From the NCBI GenBank assembly GCA_021324885.1, contig JAJPIF010000015.1, positions 1 through 58,103 on the forward strand: a stretch of 58,103 nucleotides of DNA, given 5' to 3'. Source of the stretch: Pseudomonadota bacterium (GTDB lineage: Bacteria; Desulfobacterota; Binatia; Binatales; Binataceae). Positions 8,550 through 17,194 of the stretch are shown here, piece after piece. How positions within the stretch are numbered: the first letter of the stretch is position 1; each line of letters starts with the position of its first letter. Made by a program: the position numbers and the translations under genes. A model generated the notes under the pieces. It ran no database searches. It saw nothing but the letters and a program-made list of their open reading frames with translations, and was not told where the DNA came from.

Positions 8550-8788
8550 AGACCCCCCCTTTTCACCCGCTCCACTGCGCCGTGTCTAACCGATCATTTA
8601 CGAACGTGTCAGAACCCTGAAAGGCCTGACGTGCCCGTGCTTGAACTCAAGATGCAGCCGAATCGATGCGTACTCTCAAATGCGATAGTCAGTCGTTATG
8701 CTATGCGGTCCGTCGGCAATAGCTAATCGGCTGACTTGACATCACGCCGCTCTATCCGGCCGCGCCGCAATCTCGTTGAAGTTGCGGC

Positions 8789-9403
8789 TCAGGCGTAAAC
8801 GCGCAATTCGCTGCCGGGTCCGGCATAAACCGGATTTCCAGTTTGTTTCTCGTATCCATAGAGTTCCCAACCGCCGGGCAGCGAAGCGGGATGGTCGAGG
8901 CGGCGGCCCAGCGAGCCTGTGAATTTGCGCAGCCTTCGGCGCCCCGACGGCGCTGCGCCTGATGGCTCCAGCGTCCCGCCCGCGCGCAGCCGCGCCGCAG
9001 CTTGCAGCGCGCCGGAAGCCAATCGTGCCGCGCCATCCGCGGCGGCGCCGCTCCTGCGCCGCGGGCGCGCCCCGCTGCCCAGTGCCTCAATCCCGGCGTG
9101 CGGCAGTCCTCTGCGACCATCGAGCGCCGCGAAAATTCCGGTTGGTATGGCGCCCCGATCGTAGCTTCCCAGTGCGGCGCCGAGGCCCGCTCCCAGCCTT
9201 TGCAGCGGTCCCAGTGGATAACGGTTCGGACTTGGCGTGAGCAGCCCTGCGGCTGCCGCCAGCATCGCATTGGCCAGCTGTCGGCGGTCCTGTCCGCGTG
9301 CAAGCTGATCCAGCGTCGCCGCTCCAGCCGGCTGCAGGATTCCCAACAGCCCGGGCAGCTGATTTGCGACGAGTGTGCCTGATGAATCAGTATCGATAGC
9401 CAT
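8789..9403 (-). CDS. Phage-block protein of unknown function (Ala/Gly/Arg-rich)
   Basis: About 204 residues from the ATG at 9403, which overlaps the end of the preceding gene by 17 bases and has GGGAG upstream. The N-terminal third (TLVANQLPGLLGILQPAGAATLDQL) is helical, the middle is Ala/Gly/Arg-rich, and the C terminus is a distinct aromatic segment (GGWELYGYEKQTGNPVYAGP). No family recognised. Position after the injection-like gene suggests a virion or internal protein. Confidence 0.5.
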   Translation of the reverse strand: MAIDTDSSGTLVANQLPGLLGILQPAGAATLDQLARGQDRRQLANAMLAAAAGLLTPSPNRYPLGPLQRLGAGLGAALGSYDRGAIPTGIFAALDGRRGLPHAGIEALGSGARPRRRSGAAADGAARLASGALQAAARLRAGGTLEPSGAAPSGRRRLRKFTGSLGRRLDHPASLPGGWELYGYEKQTGNPVYAGPGSELRVYA

Positions 9404-9809
9404 TTCCCATCTCCCACGCGTCTGAGGCAATCGCACCCTTGCCGCCACTGCGCGGCAGCGGCGTACTGTTCACTGGACTACCGGTCGCCGTAATTCCCAT
9501 TCCGAGACCGGGCATATAATTGATCGCGACCGGAGCAGTTGTCGCGGAGCTCGGATTGATCAGATTCAACAGTGCGCTGAGCTGGCCTGCATCGCTGGCC
9601 CTTTGCGCCACCGGCGCGACGCTGCTCAACGGCGCGGCGGAAGGCGTGGCCGTTATGGTTCTGGAGTCTGAAGCGGGTCCGCCCATCACGCCGTTGACGG
9701 GCAGAGGTGCGAGCGCGCCGATATTCGTGCTTCCAGCAGCTCCCAGGGAAGCGGGCACGCCATAACCGCCGGGACTCAATGCTCCGATTCCAGACGGAAC
9801 GTTCGCCAT
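9387..9809 (-). CDS. Phage-block protein of unknown function (Gly/Ala/Pro-rich)
   Basis: 140 residues with an AGGAGA ribosome-binding site before the ATG at 9809. The sequence is low in charge and rich in Gly, Ala, Pro, Ser and Thr (SGIGALSPGGYGVPASLGAA), with a helical patch ASDAGQLSALLNLINPSSA. It sits between the injection-like gene and the 204-residue gene and overlaps the latter. Probably a minor virion protein; no family recognised. Confidence 0.5.
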   Translation of the reverse strand: MANVPSGIGALSPGGYGVPASLGAAGSTNIGALAPLPVNGVMGGPASDSRTITATPSAAPLSSVAPVAQRASDAGQLSALLNLINPSSATTAPVAINYMPGLGMGITATGSPVNSTPLPRSGGKGAIASDAWEMGNGYRY

Positions 9810-9844
9810 TGATTTTCTCCTGACTTCCTCGATGAGTTTTGCAA

Positions 9845-10741
9845 CTAGAAAGGCAAAAGCGACGCGAGTCCGCCCAGCAGACTGTCAATTCCGCCGCCGA
9901 GACCGCCTCCTCCGCCCAACGCGCCGAGCAAGCCGCCGACTCCCAGCAAACCCGCCAGCCCGCCCGATAACGGATCGATCGCGTTCGGATTTGGCCCGGT
10001 CTGCTGCGACTGATATGCGCCGCCCACCGCAGTAGGTATTGCAGCTCCCAGTTGACCCAGTATCTGAAACGGCCAGTTATACTGGTTTTCCGCGTTTTGC
10101 AGCGCGGTATTAAGGCCCTCCTGGCCGAACTGCTGCTGGATACTTCCGATATCCATCAGTTCGGCGGCGGGAGCAAAGGCGGCGTTAGTCAGGCCCGGCA
10201 GCAGTGCCTGCTGACGAATCTGATTCTGCCTTTCCTGTTCGTAATTGCCGCCGTAGATGTTGGTGGCCAGATTCTGCAGAACATCGCCAAGGTTTTGCTG
10301 CGCTATACTCTCCGCCTGGTTCTGCGCCGAACCGCCGAAACTGCCGGCCTTCGCGAACTCCGCCTGGATCCCGGGTTCGGTCGCGTCGCGGAACTGCTGC
10401 ACGACCGGGGCTGCCGCCGCATTGTATGTCGCCTGCAGGTACGGATTGGACTGCGGCGACAAGTATGCGCCCGACTGCGTGGCCGACACGTTGGCAGCCG
10501 CCGGCCCGAGAATATCCGCAGCCGTATTCATCGCGCTCTGCGACCCAAGGTTCATTCCCTGCAGCTGATCGGGCGTGAAGCCGTACAATTGCTCGGGGGG
10601 GAATGGGTATCCCGACTTCAATCCCTGGTTTACGTAGTTTCCGATGTCGCCCAGGAATTGCACCGCGTAGGGTTGCGCCCAAGCCGGCAATTTAACCTGG
10701 TTGGTCACCGTGGTATTTCCCGATCCGCCTCCGCTTCCCAT
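9845..10741 (-). CDS. Putative phage internal/DNA-injection protein
   Basis: About 298 residues. The ATG at 10741 is chosen because it overlaps the stop of the upstream gene as ATGA. The N terminus is Gly/Ser/Thr-rich (GSGGGSGNTTVTNQVKLPAW). The central part (SNPYLQATYNAAAAPVVQQF, FAKAGSFGGSAQNQAESIAQ) is a repeated pattern common in uncultured podovirus proteins thought to be ejected with DNA. The C terminus is hydrophobic and glycine-rich (GGLAGLLGVGGLLGALGGGG), possibly membrane-active. It is translationally coupled to the GNAT-like gene, a frequent partner. The role is inferred. Confidence 0.55.
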   Translation of the reverse strand: MGSGGGSGNTTVTNQVKLPAWAQPYAVQFLGDIGNYVNQGLKSGYPFPPEQLYGFTPDQLQGMNLGSQSAMNTAADILGPAAANVSATQSGAYLSPQSNPYLQATYNAAAAPVVQQFRDATEPGIQAEFAKAGSFGGSAQNQAESIAQQNLGDVLQNLATNIYGGNYEQERQNQIRQQALLPGLTNAAFAPAAELMDIGSIQQQFGQEGLNTALQNAENQYNWPFQILGQLGAAIPTAVGGAYQSQQTGPNPNAIDPLSGGLAGLLGVGGLLGALGGGGGLGGGIDSLLGGLASLLPF

Positions 10742-11163
10742 CACAGCACCTTCTCGAATTTCATTTCGCTGATTTCAAAACCGTCATTCGCAAGCCGCTT
10801 CGTCCAACCCCGTCGCGGAGAATGAAACACCAGCTTGCGAAGTCCAGCCCGCACCGCCATCGCCTTGACCTCGGCCAGACCGTATCCAAGGGCCAGCGGA
10901 TGACAGGTGTAAGCGGCCCATATCAGGAGACTGCGTTCCGCGCTGAACGGATCCGTGTTGATGGTCAGCACCAGCGCACCGGCATAATGCTGATCGATAT
11001 AGGCCACATGCATCGTGGCCGCGCCACTGCGCACCGCTGAGTAGATATCCTCGCACAACCAGGATGCCCTCGCCTTTGTGCGGACCCGCTCCAGTCCGGG
11101 CTTCACCTGTGGCCAGTAACTGTGCAACTCGACCGGGTTGACCTGTACCAACTTCCATTCCAT
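10741..11163 (-). CDS. GNAT-like protein of the phage structural region
   Basis: 140 residues with a strong GGAGGA site before the ATG at 11163. The sequence (SGAATMHVAYIDQHYAGALVLT, then LLIWAAYTCHPLALGYGLAEVKAMAVRAG) has the strand-helix pattern of a GCN5-related acetyltransferase. The acetyl-CoA-binding Q/RxxGxG/A loop is weak (LALGYG). Similar small GNAT-like proteins lie in the structural modules of many environmental podoviruses, where the role is uncertain. Stop and next start overlap as ATGA. Confidence 0.55.
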   Translation of the reverse strand: MEWKLVQVNPVELHSYWPQVKPGLERVRTKARASWLCEDIYSAVRSGAATMHVAYIDQHYAGALVLTINTDPFSAERSLLIWAAYTCHPLALGYGLAEVKAMAVRAGLRKLVFHSPRRGWTKRLANDGFEISEMKFEKVL

Positions 11164-11199
11164 GGTTCCTCCGCGCTCGGCGCCGCACAGCCGATGCCC

Positions 11200-11559
11200 T
11201 CAATGCCAGTTGGCTTCGGCATAACAGTTGGCGGCCCCGGCGGTTAGATCCGGAAGGGTTGTGCTGTTGGACCAGCAGATACCGTATTCGAAAGCCTTGC
11301 CGCGCCATCCGTAGTCGATCGAGGCGGTTGCGCCGGCGGCAACCTTGAAAGCCGCGACCGCGGCGGTCCCGTTGGCGGGAACCGATGGCGCATCGAATAT
11401 CAGGATGAACTGATCGGCGCTGTCCTGGCTGGTAACCGTCAGGTTATACAGCCGGGCCGGGCCGTCGCTTACCACAACGCCGCCGCTGACCAGCGCGCCG
11501 CCGCTGTTATAGGTGTAAGGTAATTCCCCGGGATCGAATTGCAGATTTCTTCGTGCCAT
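11200..11559 (-). CDS. Small beta-rich phage-block protein
   Basis: 119 residues. The sequence alternates short hydrophobic strands with Gly/Ser/Thr turns (ARLYNLTVTSQDSADQFILIF, TAAVAAFKVAAGATASIDYG) and ends in GAANCYAEANWH. This fits a small Ig-like or decoration/tail protein. No signal peptide. It lies between the Gly-rich protein and the GNAT-like gene in the tail region. Family unknown. Confidence 0.5.
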   Translation of the reverse strand: MARRNLQFDPGELPYTYNSGGALVSGGVVVSDGPARLYNLTVTSQDSADQFILIFDAPSVPANGTAAVAAFKVAAGATASIDYGWRGKAFEYGICWSNSTTLPDLTAGAANCYAEANWH

Positions 11560-11666
11560 ATTCTTTACTCACTCCCGCGTGAACTTAGTCTTCGCGAATT
11601 GTCCTGGCAGGGTGCGGAAAACAGATGAACTGCGTCTGTCTCTTTGATGTTACCTTCCGCGCTCTG

Positions 11667-12563
11667 CTAGTAATAACGCGACCATCCCGCCGATCCTCCT
11701 CCACCCGCGCCGGCGGTAATGCCGCCACTCGCGCCTCCCGCTCCACCGTCGAGCAGGACCGTGCCGCTGTTGGCCGGACTGTGAATGTAGGCAATCGCGT
11801 AGGTGAAGAAGTATCCGCCGCCGCCACCGCCTCCGCCGCCGTTGGGTCCCGCGGCCCCAGCAAATCCGTCCTGGCCCCTTAAATCGACGATCGCGGTTGA
11901 CTGAAAGTCGATTTCCCTGCACACAAGAACCAATCCGGCCCCGCCGCATCCGCCGTTGCCAGGCTGCGCATTGTGGCAATCGAACGGATTTGCGGCTCCC
12001 GCGCCGGCGCCGCCCGGCATCCCGCCCGAACTGTCAATCGTGCTGGGCAGGTCGTCGGCAATGAAGGTCTTAATCACGCTGCTCAGCGGCGTTCCGTCCT
12101 GACCGCTGCCGCCCGGATTGCCCTGCGCGCCGCCGGCGCCGCCGTTGAAGTCGAGGCTGGGCGAAATAACGCCCAGCGCCTGAAGGCCGGCCGCGGTCGG
12201 ACTGCCGCCGCCGCCCCCGCCCACCCCGCCTATCGTGTAGACTGGATTGGCGGCGCCGCGGCCGTTGATTGTACCCGCAATCGTACATGTTCCCGGCGAT
12301 CTGACTATCAGCGTCGATGACGGCGCAGTGTTGAAATCCTCGACAATGTTTACGGTAGCGCCGGCGTTAACGGTAAAGCTGGCGTAGCTGTGATCGCCCC
12401 CCAGCGTAATCGTGCCCGTGGGGCTGGGGTCGGGCTCGGAACCGTCGCCGAAATAGTCGAAAAAATGAGGTGCCGGTGGGGGCGGCGGGACATACGTCCC
12501 CATCGTGACGGCGGCGGCCGCCACGCACAGGCCCGCGAGCGCCAGCCGTATTTTCCTGTTCAT
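11667..12563 (-). CDS. Glycine-rich tail-region protein with signal-peptide-like start
   Basis: About 298 residues. The ATG at 12563 overlaps the upstream stop as ATGA, so it is preferred over an ATG 12 bases earlier. Residues 1-22 (MNRKIRLALAGLCVAAAAVT) form a typical signal sequence, followed by a polyproline stretch (VPPPPPAP). The remainder has beta-strand segments (GTITLGGDHSYASFTVNAGA) and long Gly runs (GGVGGGGGGSP, GPNGGGGGGGGGYFF) such as those forming polyglycine helices in some phage adhesin tips. A surface adhesin-like tail component is plausible. Export of a virion protein would be odd. Confidence 0.55.
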   Translation of the reverse strand: MNRKIRLALAGLCVAAAAVTMGTYVPPPPPAPHFFDYFGDGSEPDPSPTGTITLGGDHSYASFTVNAGATVNIVEDFNTAPSSTLIVRSPGTCTIAGTINGRGAANPVYTIGGVGGGGGGSPTAAGLQALGVISPSLDFNGGAGGAQGNPGGSGQDGTPLSSVIKTFIADDLPSTIDSSGGMPGGAGAGAANPFDCHNAQPGNGGCGGAGLVLVCREIDFQSTAIVDLRGQDGFAGAAGPNGGGGGGGGGYFFTYAIAYIHSPANSGTVLLDGGAGGASGGITAGAGGGGSAGWSRYY

Positions 12564-13288
12564 ATAATTGCCCATTTCCCCGCCGAATAATCGATTATGC
12601 TGAAGGCGGCGTAGCGCGTCAGGATGCCGAAGGAGCCCGCGCCGTCGTCGATCGTGTCGCTGCCTGCCGGCGTAACGGCTATGCTGTACGGGTTGGCATC
12701 AACTTTCTTGACTTCGAGCAGACGGGCCGATCCAGTGGCCGCGGGCAACAGAACCACCGTATCGGCGGAGGTGCCGGCCGATGCGATAATCAGATCGTCC
12801 TCCGGCTCAACACTGTATGGCGAATCGGCATAGCTAATTATTTTGATATTGAACTGGCCCGACGCGATCGGCACGCTCGCATACCAGTTTTTCCCGTCAA
12901 ACGTCATCGGCACCATTGCGCCGCTGGGCAGGGTTACGCTGCCGTTTGGCAGTACGATGTTGCCGGACGGCACCAGCGCAAACGGCGCCGCTGCGATCAG
13001 GTAGAACGTACCCGTGAATCCCCGCGGGGGTTTGATGGTCGCCAGCGAGACGCCTCCCTCGACGAAATGCATCAGGCTGGAAATGTCGATCGACGCATCC
13101 GCGCCCGAAAAGGAAATGGTGGTTACCGCCGAACCGGGATTGCCGCTGCTCCTGAGACCGGGATCCGCGCTGATCGAATTGATCACACTGGTAACCTTGG
13201 CCGCCCAGGTCGAAAGCTGGCGATTGGTCTCGCGCGCCGGCTCGCTGTGCGCCAGCGGTAATTGCAGTGAAGGAATCCTTTGCGGCAT
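12560..13288 (-). CDS. Tail-fibre-like phage protein
   Basis: About 242 residues from the ATG at 13288, chosen because it overlaps the upstream stop as ATGA. The N-terminal segment (LPLAHSEPARETNRQLSTWA) is helical. The rest is beta-rich with repeated short motifs (GNIVLPNGSVTLPSGAMVPM; PFALVP; DTIDDGAGSFGI). The C-terminal part (ILTRYAAFSIIDYSAGKWAII) resembles the end of phage tail-fibre modules. Both ends are coupled to neighbours by ATGA overlaps. Exact role unknown. Confidence 0.55.
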   Translation of the reverse strand: MPQRIPSLQLPLAHSEPARETNRQLSTWAAKVTSVINSISADPGLRSSGNPGSAVTTISFSGADASIDISSLMHFVEGGVSLATIKPPRGFTGTFYLIAAAPFALVPSGNIVLPNGSVTLPSGAMVPMTFDGKNWYASVPIASGQFNIKIISYADSPYSVEPEDDLIIASAGTSADTVVLLPAATGSARLLEVKKVDANPYSIAVTPAGSDTIDDGAGSFGILTRYAAFSIIDYSAGKWAII

Positions 13289-14742
13289 CAGCGCGTCCCC
13301 TGGATATCCCAATCCACGTCCATGCCGGTAATCTCGCAGTCACCCGAGGTTTCAATACGCACCGCGTGATAACGGGCCGCCTGTCTCATCGCAAACGCGC
13401 CGTAAGGCGTCAGTTCGCACTGGGGTCCCGCCATCTGCAGGTCGCCGAGGTTGTAGCGGTAGAGCGGAGTCGCTTTAGCCCCGTTGCTTGGAGGGTAGGT
13501 TTTGAATCTCGGCCGCACCGTTCGCACCATCGAATAGTGCATCGGATCGCCGATATCGCCGGTCGTGACAAACCCGCTCGCAAAATCTCCCGAAAAGCTG
13601 TACAGGTTGTGGTCGCCAAGAACCAGGGACATGCCGAACACCGCCGTCGGTGAATAGCTAATGGCGCCATCCGGCGTAACTGGCGCAAACGGTGTGACTA
13701 CCGCTTCAACATTGTTCGCGACCTTCCCAGTCATCCAGCGGTTGGTGTCGGGATGCCAACATATATATCGATCCAGCGCTCCTGGCGGATTGGCCGCAAC
13801 CGACGGATAAAACCATACGATCAGGTTGTGCAGCTTGTCCCACACACCCCACACGTTGGTGGCGTGCGTGCAGTCCAGGCTGCTTTCGTAAAACCATCGC
13901 CGCAGAGGATTTTCCAGAACGCGCGGCGGCGCCCCGTCGCAGGTGTAGAAGTTTTCGACCCCCATCGCCACCTGCAGACCGCCGTATGACACGACCGCTT
14001 CGTCGCAAATCGCGCCCGCGTCGTCAGCCAGCAACGAAAAGCTCCAGATCACGGGCGGGCCAAGGTAAGTGCCCAGATAAGTCGCGCGCTGTTTATAGAC
14101 TAAAAGATTGGCGCCCAGCGCATGCGCCGCTACGATCGGACCGGGTGTGTCGCCAAGCGTTCCATTCGCCGCCTGCGTGCCGATATCGGGAGTCCAGGTG
14201 CTATCGTTGCCAATTCCGCAACAGTTCCAGTCGTTGCCCGCGCTGTCCAGGATGAAGACGAAATCGCCCACCGCCTCCACGATCGAACCATGCGGAGGAT
14301 TGCCGCCCAGCGCCGCGGCCGCGCTGTAAGCCGGAGCGGTAAGCACCTGCGGCGGGTCGCCGGGGTTCAGAACGATGAGGTCGCCGCCAAACATGGTCCA
14401 ACGCCAGCGCGCGCTGCGGTAACCGGCGGGATTGGCGGGCCCATTGAAGGTCTGCCCGCCCGACACGTCGAGGAAGGAATTGGAAACAATATCGTAAGTG
14501 TAAAGCTTGTTCGCGGACGCAACGAAAATGGCGCGTCCGGCGTTGATTGCATCCTGCTCGAAAAACGCCCCGTAGCAGGTAAGCGGCAGGGGTCCGCCGG
14601 TGCTCTCGATTCGCAACTGGCGCAAGGGGCGATAGCCGGCGGCGGTGGGAAACATCTGATCCGCGTCGACGAAAATCCCGGTTTCCGTCGGATCCAGGTC
14701 GGGCGCGAAACCCCGATTGAACTTCACGCTGAGTCTCGCCAT
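13288..14742 (-). CDS. Phage tail stopper/nozzle-type protein (beta-propeller-like)
   Basis: About 484 residues from the ATG at 14742 (ATGA overlap with the adaptor stop; MARLSVKFNRGFAPDLDPTE). Repeated blade-like segments (ARWRWTMFGGDLIVLNPGD; GDFVFILDSAGNDWN; NLLVYKQRATYLGTYLG; YICWHPDTNRWMTG) suggest a beta-propeller or beta-sandwich protein like P22 gp10 or T7 nozzle proteins, which close the head-tail channel. Position directly after the adaptor supports this. The family match is by pattern and context. Confidence 0.65.
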   Translation of the reverse strand: MARLSVKFNRGFAPDLDPTETGIFVDADQMFPTAAGYRPLRQLRIESTGGPLPLTCYGAFFEQDAINAGRAIFVASANKLYTYDIVSNSFLDVSGGQTFNGPANPAGYRSARWRWTMFGGDLIVLNPGDPPQVLTAPAYSAAAALGGNPPHGSIVEAVGDFVFILDSAGNDWNCCGIGNDSTWTPDIGTQAANGTLGDTPGPIVAAHALGANLLVYKQRATYLGTYLGPPVIWSFSLLADDAGAICDEAVVSYGGLQVAMGVENFYTCDGAPPRVLENPLRRWFYESSLDCTHATNVWGVWDKLHNLIVWFYPSVAANPPGALDRYICWHPDTNRWMTGKVANNVEAVVTPFAPVTPDGAISYSPTAVFGMSLVLGDHNLYSFSGDFASGFVTTGDIGDPMHYSMVRTVRPRFKTYPPSNGAKATPLYRYNLGDLQMAGPQCELTPYGAFAMRQAARYHAVRIETSGDCEITGMDVDWDIQGTR

Positions 14743-15377
14743 CACCAATACGCCCGCAGTCTGCCGGTAAACTTCTTCGCGCCGGTTTCCTGCTTGAGTT
14801 TGCGGAAATACAAATCCGCCATCTGCCGGTCCGACTGCGCGCCCTGCGGATCGTTGAGCACATTCATTCTCAGCAGGAATTTCGCATAGGCCCGCACCAT
14901 CTCCCGGCCCTGCATCGTCCAGAAATTACTGTCCGTATCAAGCACGGGCGGCGGAATGATTTGAACGTAATCGTATTGGAGGCGATATGCGCCGTCCGGC
15001 GTGGGGAAAAGTCGAATACTCATTCCGCTGGCAGGCAGGTTGACGGCATATTCGACCGGCGGACCTGTGACCGGCGAAAGTGTATTGGAATCCTCGGCGT
15101 TGATGTATTCCCAACTCCGCAGCCGCAGCGGGTACTTGGTGTTCGCGACCGTAATCGTCAATTGCCGGATTTCGGCGACGTCCGCCGGCGCCGAATAGAC
15201 GTTGATGCCGGCAGTGGTAACGGTCGAGCTGTCCTGCGCGTCATTGCGGAAGAAACCGTCGCGCCCGAAGTAGTCGGCGGCTTCAATAATCGCGTTGTCG
15301 ATCTGCGCCGCCAAATCGTTGCGCTGCAGCTCGTCCATTATCCGCGCCCGCATGTCCGCCAGAGTAGAATCCGCCAC
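14742..15377 (-). CDS. Head-tail adaptor protein (P22 gp4 / T7 gp11-like)
   Basis: 211 residues from a GTG at 15377 with AGGAGAG upstream. The N-terminal helix (ADMRARIMDELQRNDLAAQI), the DNAIIEAADYFGRDGFF segment, a beta-rich middle ending in MSIRLFPTPDGAYRLQYDY, and the C-terminal MVRAYAKFLLRMNVL helix match the usual layout of podovirus adaptor/tail-tube A proteins. Such proteins dock on the portal ring. Its presence without any recognisable portal gene in the block is notable. Confidence 0.7.
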   Translation of the reverse strand: MADSTLADMRARIMDELQRNDLAAQIDNAIIEAADYFGRDGFFRNDAQDSSTVTTAGINVYSAPADVAEIRQLTITVANTKYPLRLRSWEYINAEDSNTLSPVTGPPVEYAVNLPASGMSIRLFPTPDGAYRLQYDYVQIIPPPVLDTDSNFWTMQGREMVRAYAKFLLRMNVLNDPQGAQSDRQMADLYFRKLKQETGAKKFTGRLRAYW

Positions 15378-15499
15378 TTCGCTCTCCTGGTTATCCTGCG
15401 CCCGAACCTTTCACCTCGCCCGCCGATCAGACCGCGGCCCGAAAGCGCCGCAGACGCCCGGCCCGCAGGCCGGGCGTACTTGTGCGCTTGCGGCCCGCC

Positions 15500-15742
15500 T
15501 TACTGGCGCCGGACCTTCCTTGAGCGTTTGCGTCCCCGCGGATCGTCGTCGTAGGGATTGCCGACGCTTTCCGTATCCACGCCGGCGCCCATCTCCGCCC
15601 TGGCAAACGGTATATGCCACATCGCGGCGTCGCGATCGGTCGCCTCAACGGTGTCCATCACTTTGGTTTTGCGGCGCGGAGCGGACTTCCCGCCGCTGCG
15701 CATCGCCGACTCCTCCGTCTTCTCACGCTTTCTTGCTGCCAC
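15500..15742 (-). CDS. Small basic phage-block protein
   Basis: 80 residues from a GTG at 15742 with GAGG upstream (an internal ATG is possible). The N terminus and C terminus are strongly basic (ARKREKTEES; PRGRKRSRKVRRQ) with an acidic middle (VDTESVGNPYDDD). It lies between the capsid and adaptor genes. It could be a small head or scaffold-like protein; no family recognised. Coding status is supported by position and ribosome-binding site only. Confidence 0.45.
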   Translation of the reverse strand: MAARKREKTEESAMRSGGKSAPRRKTKVMDTVEATDRDAAMWHIPFARAEMGAGVDTESVGNPYDDDPRGRKRSRKVRRQ

Positions 15743-15859
15743 TTCGATAACCTCGATTGGTTTTGATATTTCGCTTTTTCCCTGGATCGGAGTTCGCGTC
15801 AGGCGGGACCACGGCGCGGACTTAAGTCCTCAGCCGCGGTCCCAGCCGGCAACTCGCTA

Positions 15860-16957
15860 TCAGGAAAGTTGGGACCAGGTGCTCACCACGATGGTGGCGA
15901 AATCCGCCGAGTTGAAGACCGACTTGGTTGCTCCCCAAACCGAGCCCACGGCGACGCCAACCTGGTCCTCGTAGTCATCGGCCTGGGTTACCCACTTGTA
16001 CTTGGTGGGCCAGTTGTAACTGCGGCCAAACGCGATTACTGCCGCCTGCGCGCCGCAGAAAATCGCGCGCGCAACCGAAGTCGTCCCCACCGCAGGGGCG
16101 CCGAGGTCGGTATGGAGCAGGTTCTGAGTATTGTCGCCGTACGGAACCCGCGCGTCCTCATGCAGAATCACGCCGTTGAACATCCCCAGCGCACCGGTAA
16201 AGATCGGGTTGTCCTCGATCTGGCCGCCCTGCATCGCCGCCATCTGGATATCCTTCCAGTCGCCGGCGGTGGTCGATTTTCGCAGCGCCTGCACCTGGAA
16301 CGGATGCAGGAACATCACGTAGTACTCGCCGTTCTTCAACCGCACCGGCCGAATCGCCGGCGTCAGCGTCTTTGCGGTCGCGACGCATTGGTCGACCAGC
16401 GAGAGGGTGAAGGTCATGGTCGAAGTCAGCGTAGCCTCGCTGGTCGCGCCCCCGGCGAAAATATGATGGGCTGCGTCGGGCGCGATCGGTGAGTTGTTGC
16501 CGGTGAAAAGCGGATTTGCTTGCGCGGTGTTGCCGCCCAGGTGGTTGAGCAACGCCACGTCGTAACGGCTCGCGTACCAGTCTGAAAGCGCGATTTTGGC
16601 CTCGTTGAGCAGATCCCACGGCACTCGCTGTTGCGACACGCTTCCCTGCAATTTGACCGCGTGACGCAGGTTGTCGATGAGCAGCGAATTGGTGTAAAAG
16701 GTCATCGCCTCTTCGTTGCCTTCGAGCAAGCCGAACCCGAGCACGCCGGTCCCGCTGAGCTGCATACGCAGAGTATAGGTAATCTGGTCGCCGGGATGTT
16801 TCTGGGTGTCGTCGAGAATCTGAATCAGCGCATCGGAGGTCGCGCCGATAAACTTGGTCGCAACCGTTTTTTTGCGGGTTTCGCGATAAAGTTCCTTCGA
16901 CCACAGTTTGTTGGTCGAAGGATCGGTTGGGTTGAAAAAGGTGTTAGCCACAGCCAA
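15860..16957 (-). CDS. Major capsid protein, N4-gp56/DUF4043 type
   Basis: 365 residues; the start is a TTG at 16957 or, more likely, the GTG two codons later, with GGAG upstream. Family-like features include KKTVATKFIGATSDALIQIL, the polar segment GDQITYTLRMQLSGTGVLG, QQRVPWDLLNEAKIALSDWY, LNHLGGNTA, YYVMFLHPFQ and ARAIFCGAQAAVIAFGR. These fit the N4-gp56 family of HK97-fold capsid proteins. No protease or scaffold gene is adjacent. The gene has a long leader with its own promoter-like box and several hairpins, suggesting control separate from the gene upstream. Confidence 0.8.
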   Translation of the reverse strand: MAVANTFFNPTDPSTNKLWSKELYRETRKKTVATKFIGATSDALIQILDDTQKHPGDQITYTLRMQLSGTGVLGFGLLEGNEEAMTFYTNSLLIDNLRHAVKLQGSVSQQRVPWDLLNEAKIALSDWYASRYDVALLNHLGGNTAQANPLFTGNNSPIAPDAAHHIFAGGATSEATLTSTMTFTLSLVDQCVATAKTLTPAIRPVRLKNGEYYVMFLHPFQVQALRKSTTAGDWKDIQMAAMQGGQIEDNPIFTGALGMFNGVILHEDARVPYGDNTQNLLHTDLGAPAVGTTSVARAIFCGAQAAVIAFGRSYNWPTKYKWVTQADDYEDQVGVAVGSVWGATKSVFNSADFATIVVSTWSQLS

Positions 16958-17041
16958 TCGCTCCGTCCGTTAAAGTGAGTTACTCTGGCGCTTGCGCGCC
17001 GTCACACTCCTTCTTCAACGCCGAAGGACTGGGCTCATTGG

Positions 17042-17183
17042 CGCCCGGTTTCGGGCGTCAATGCATCCGTTATAGCCCGGAAGCGGCTGACCCGCGCATC
17101 CGCGGGTCCCGGCGATCTTTCGCAGCCGCCGGTTCTGCTCGTCCCAAACACCGGGACGCATCGGCTATAGCCCCGATGCGGCT
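17042..17183 (-). ncRNA. Cluster of five hairpins in the capsid mRNA leader
   Basis: Perfect inverted repeats: CGCCCG/CGGGCG with 4-base loop (17042-17057); GACCCGCG/CGCGGGTC with 4-base loop (17089-17108); CGTCCC/GGGACG with 7-base loop (17140-17158); GCATCGG/CCGATGC (17158-17179). A near-copy of the last stem-loop is at 17063-17088: the 26-base units at 17063 and 17158 share 22 bases. All lie between the promoter-like box and the capsid start. Could be a structured leader RNA or attenuator; not matched to a known RNA family. Confidence 0.45.
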
Positions 17184-17194
17184 TTGATTTAGTA

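Noticed and set aside
8640-8651. Palindrome CTTGAACTCAAG upstream of the tailspike gene
   Set aside because: Five-base arms only, in a 240-base gap; expected by chance at this rate, and not at a promoter-like box.
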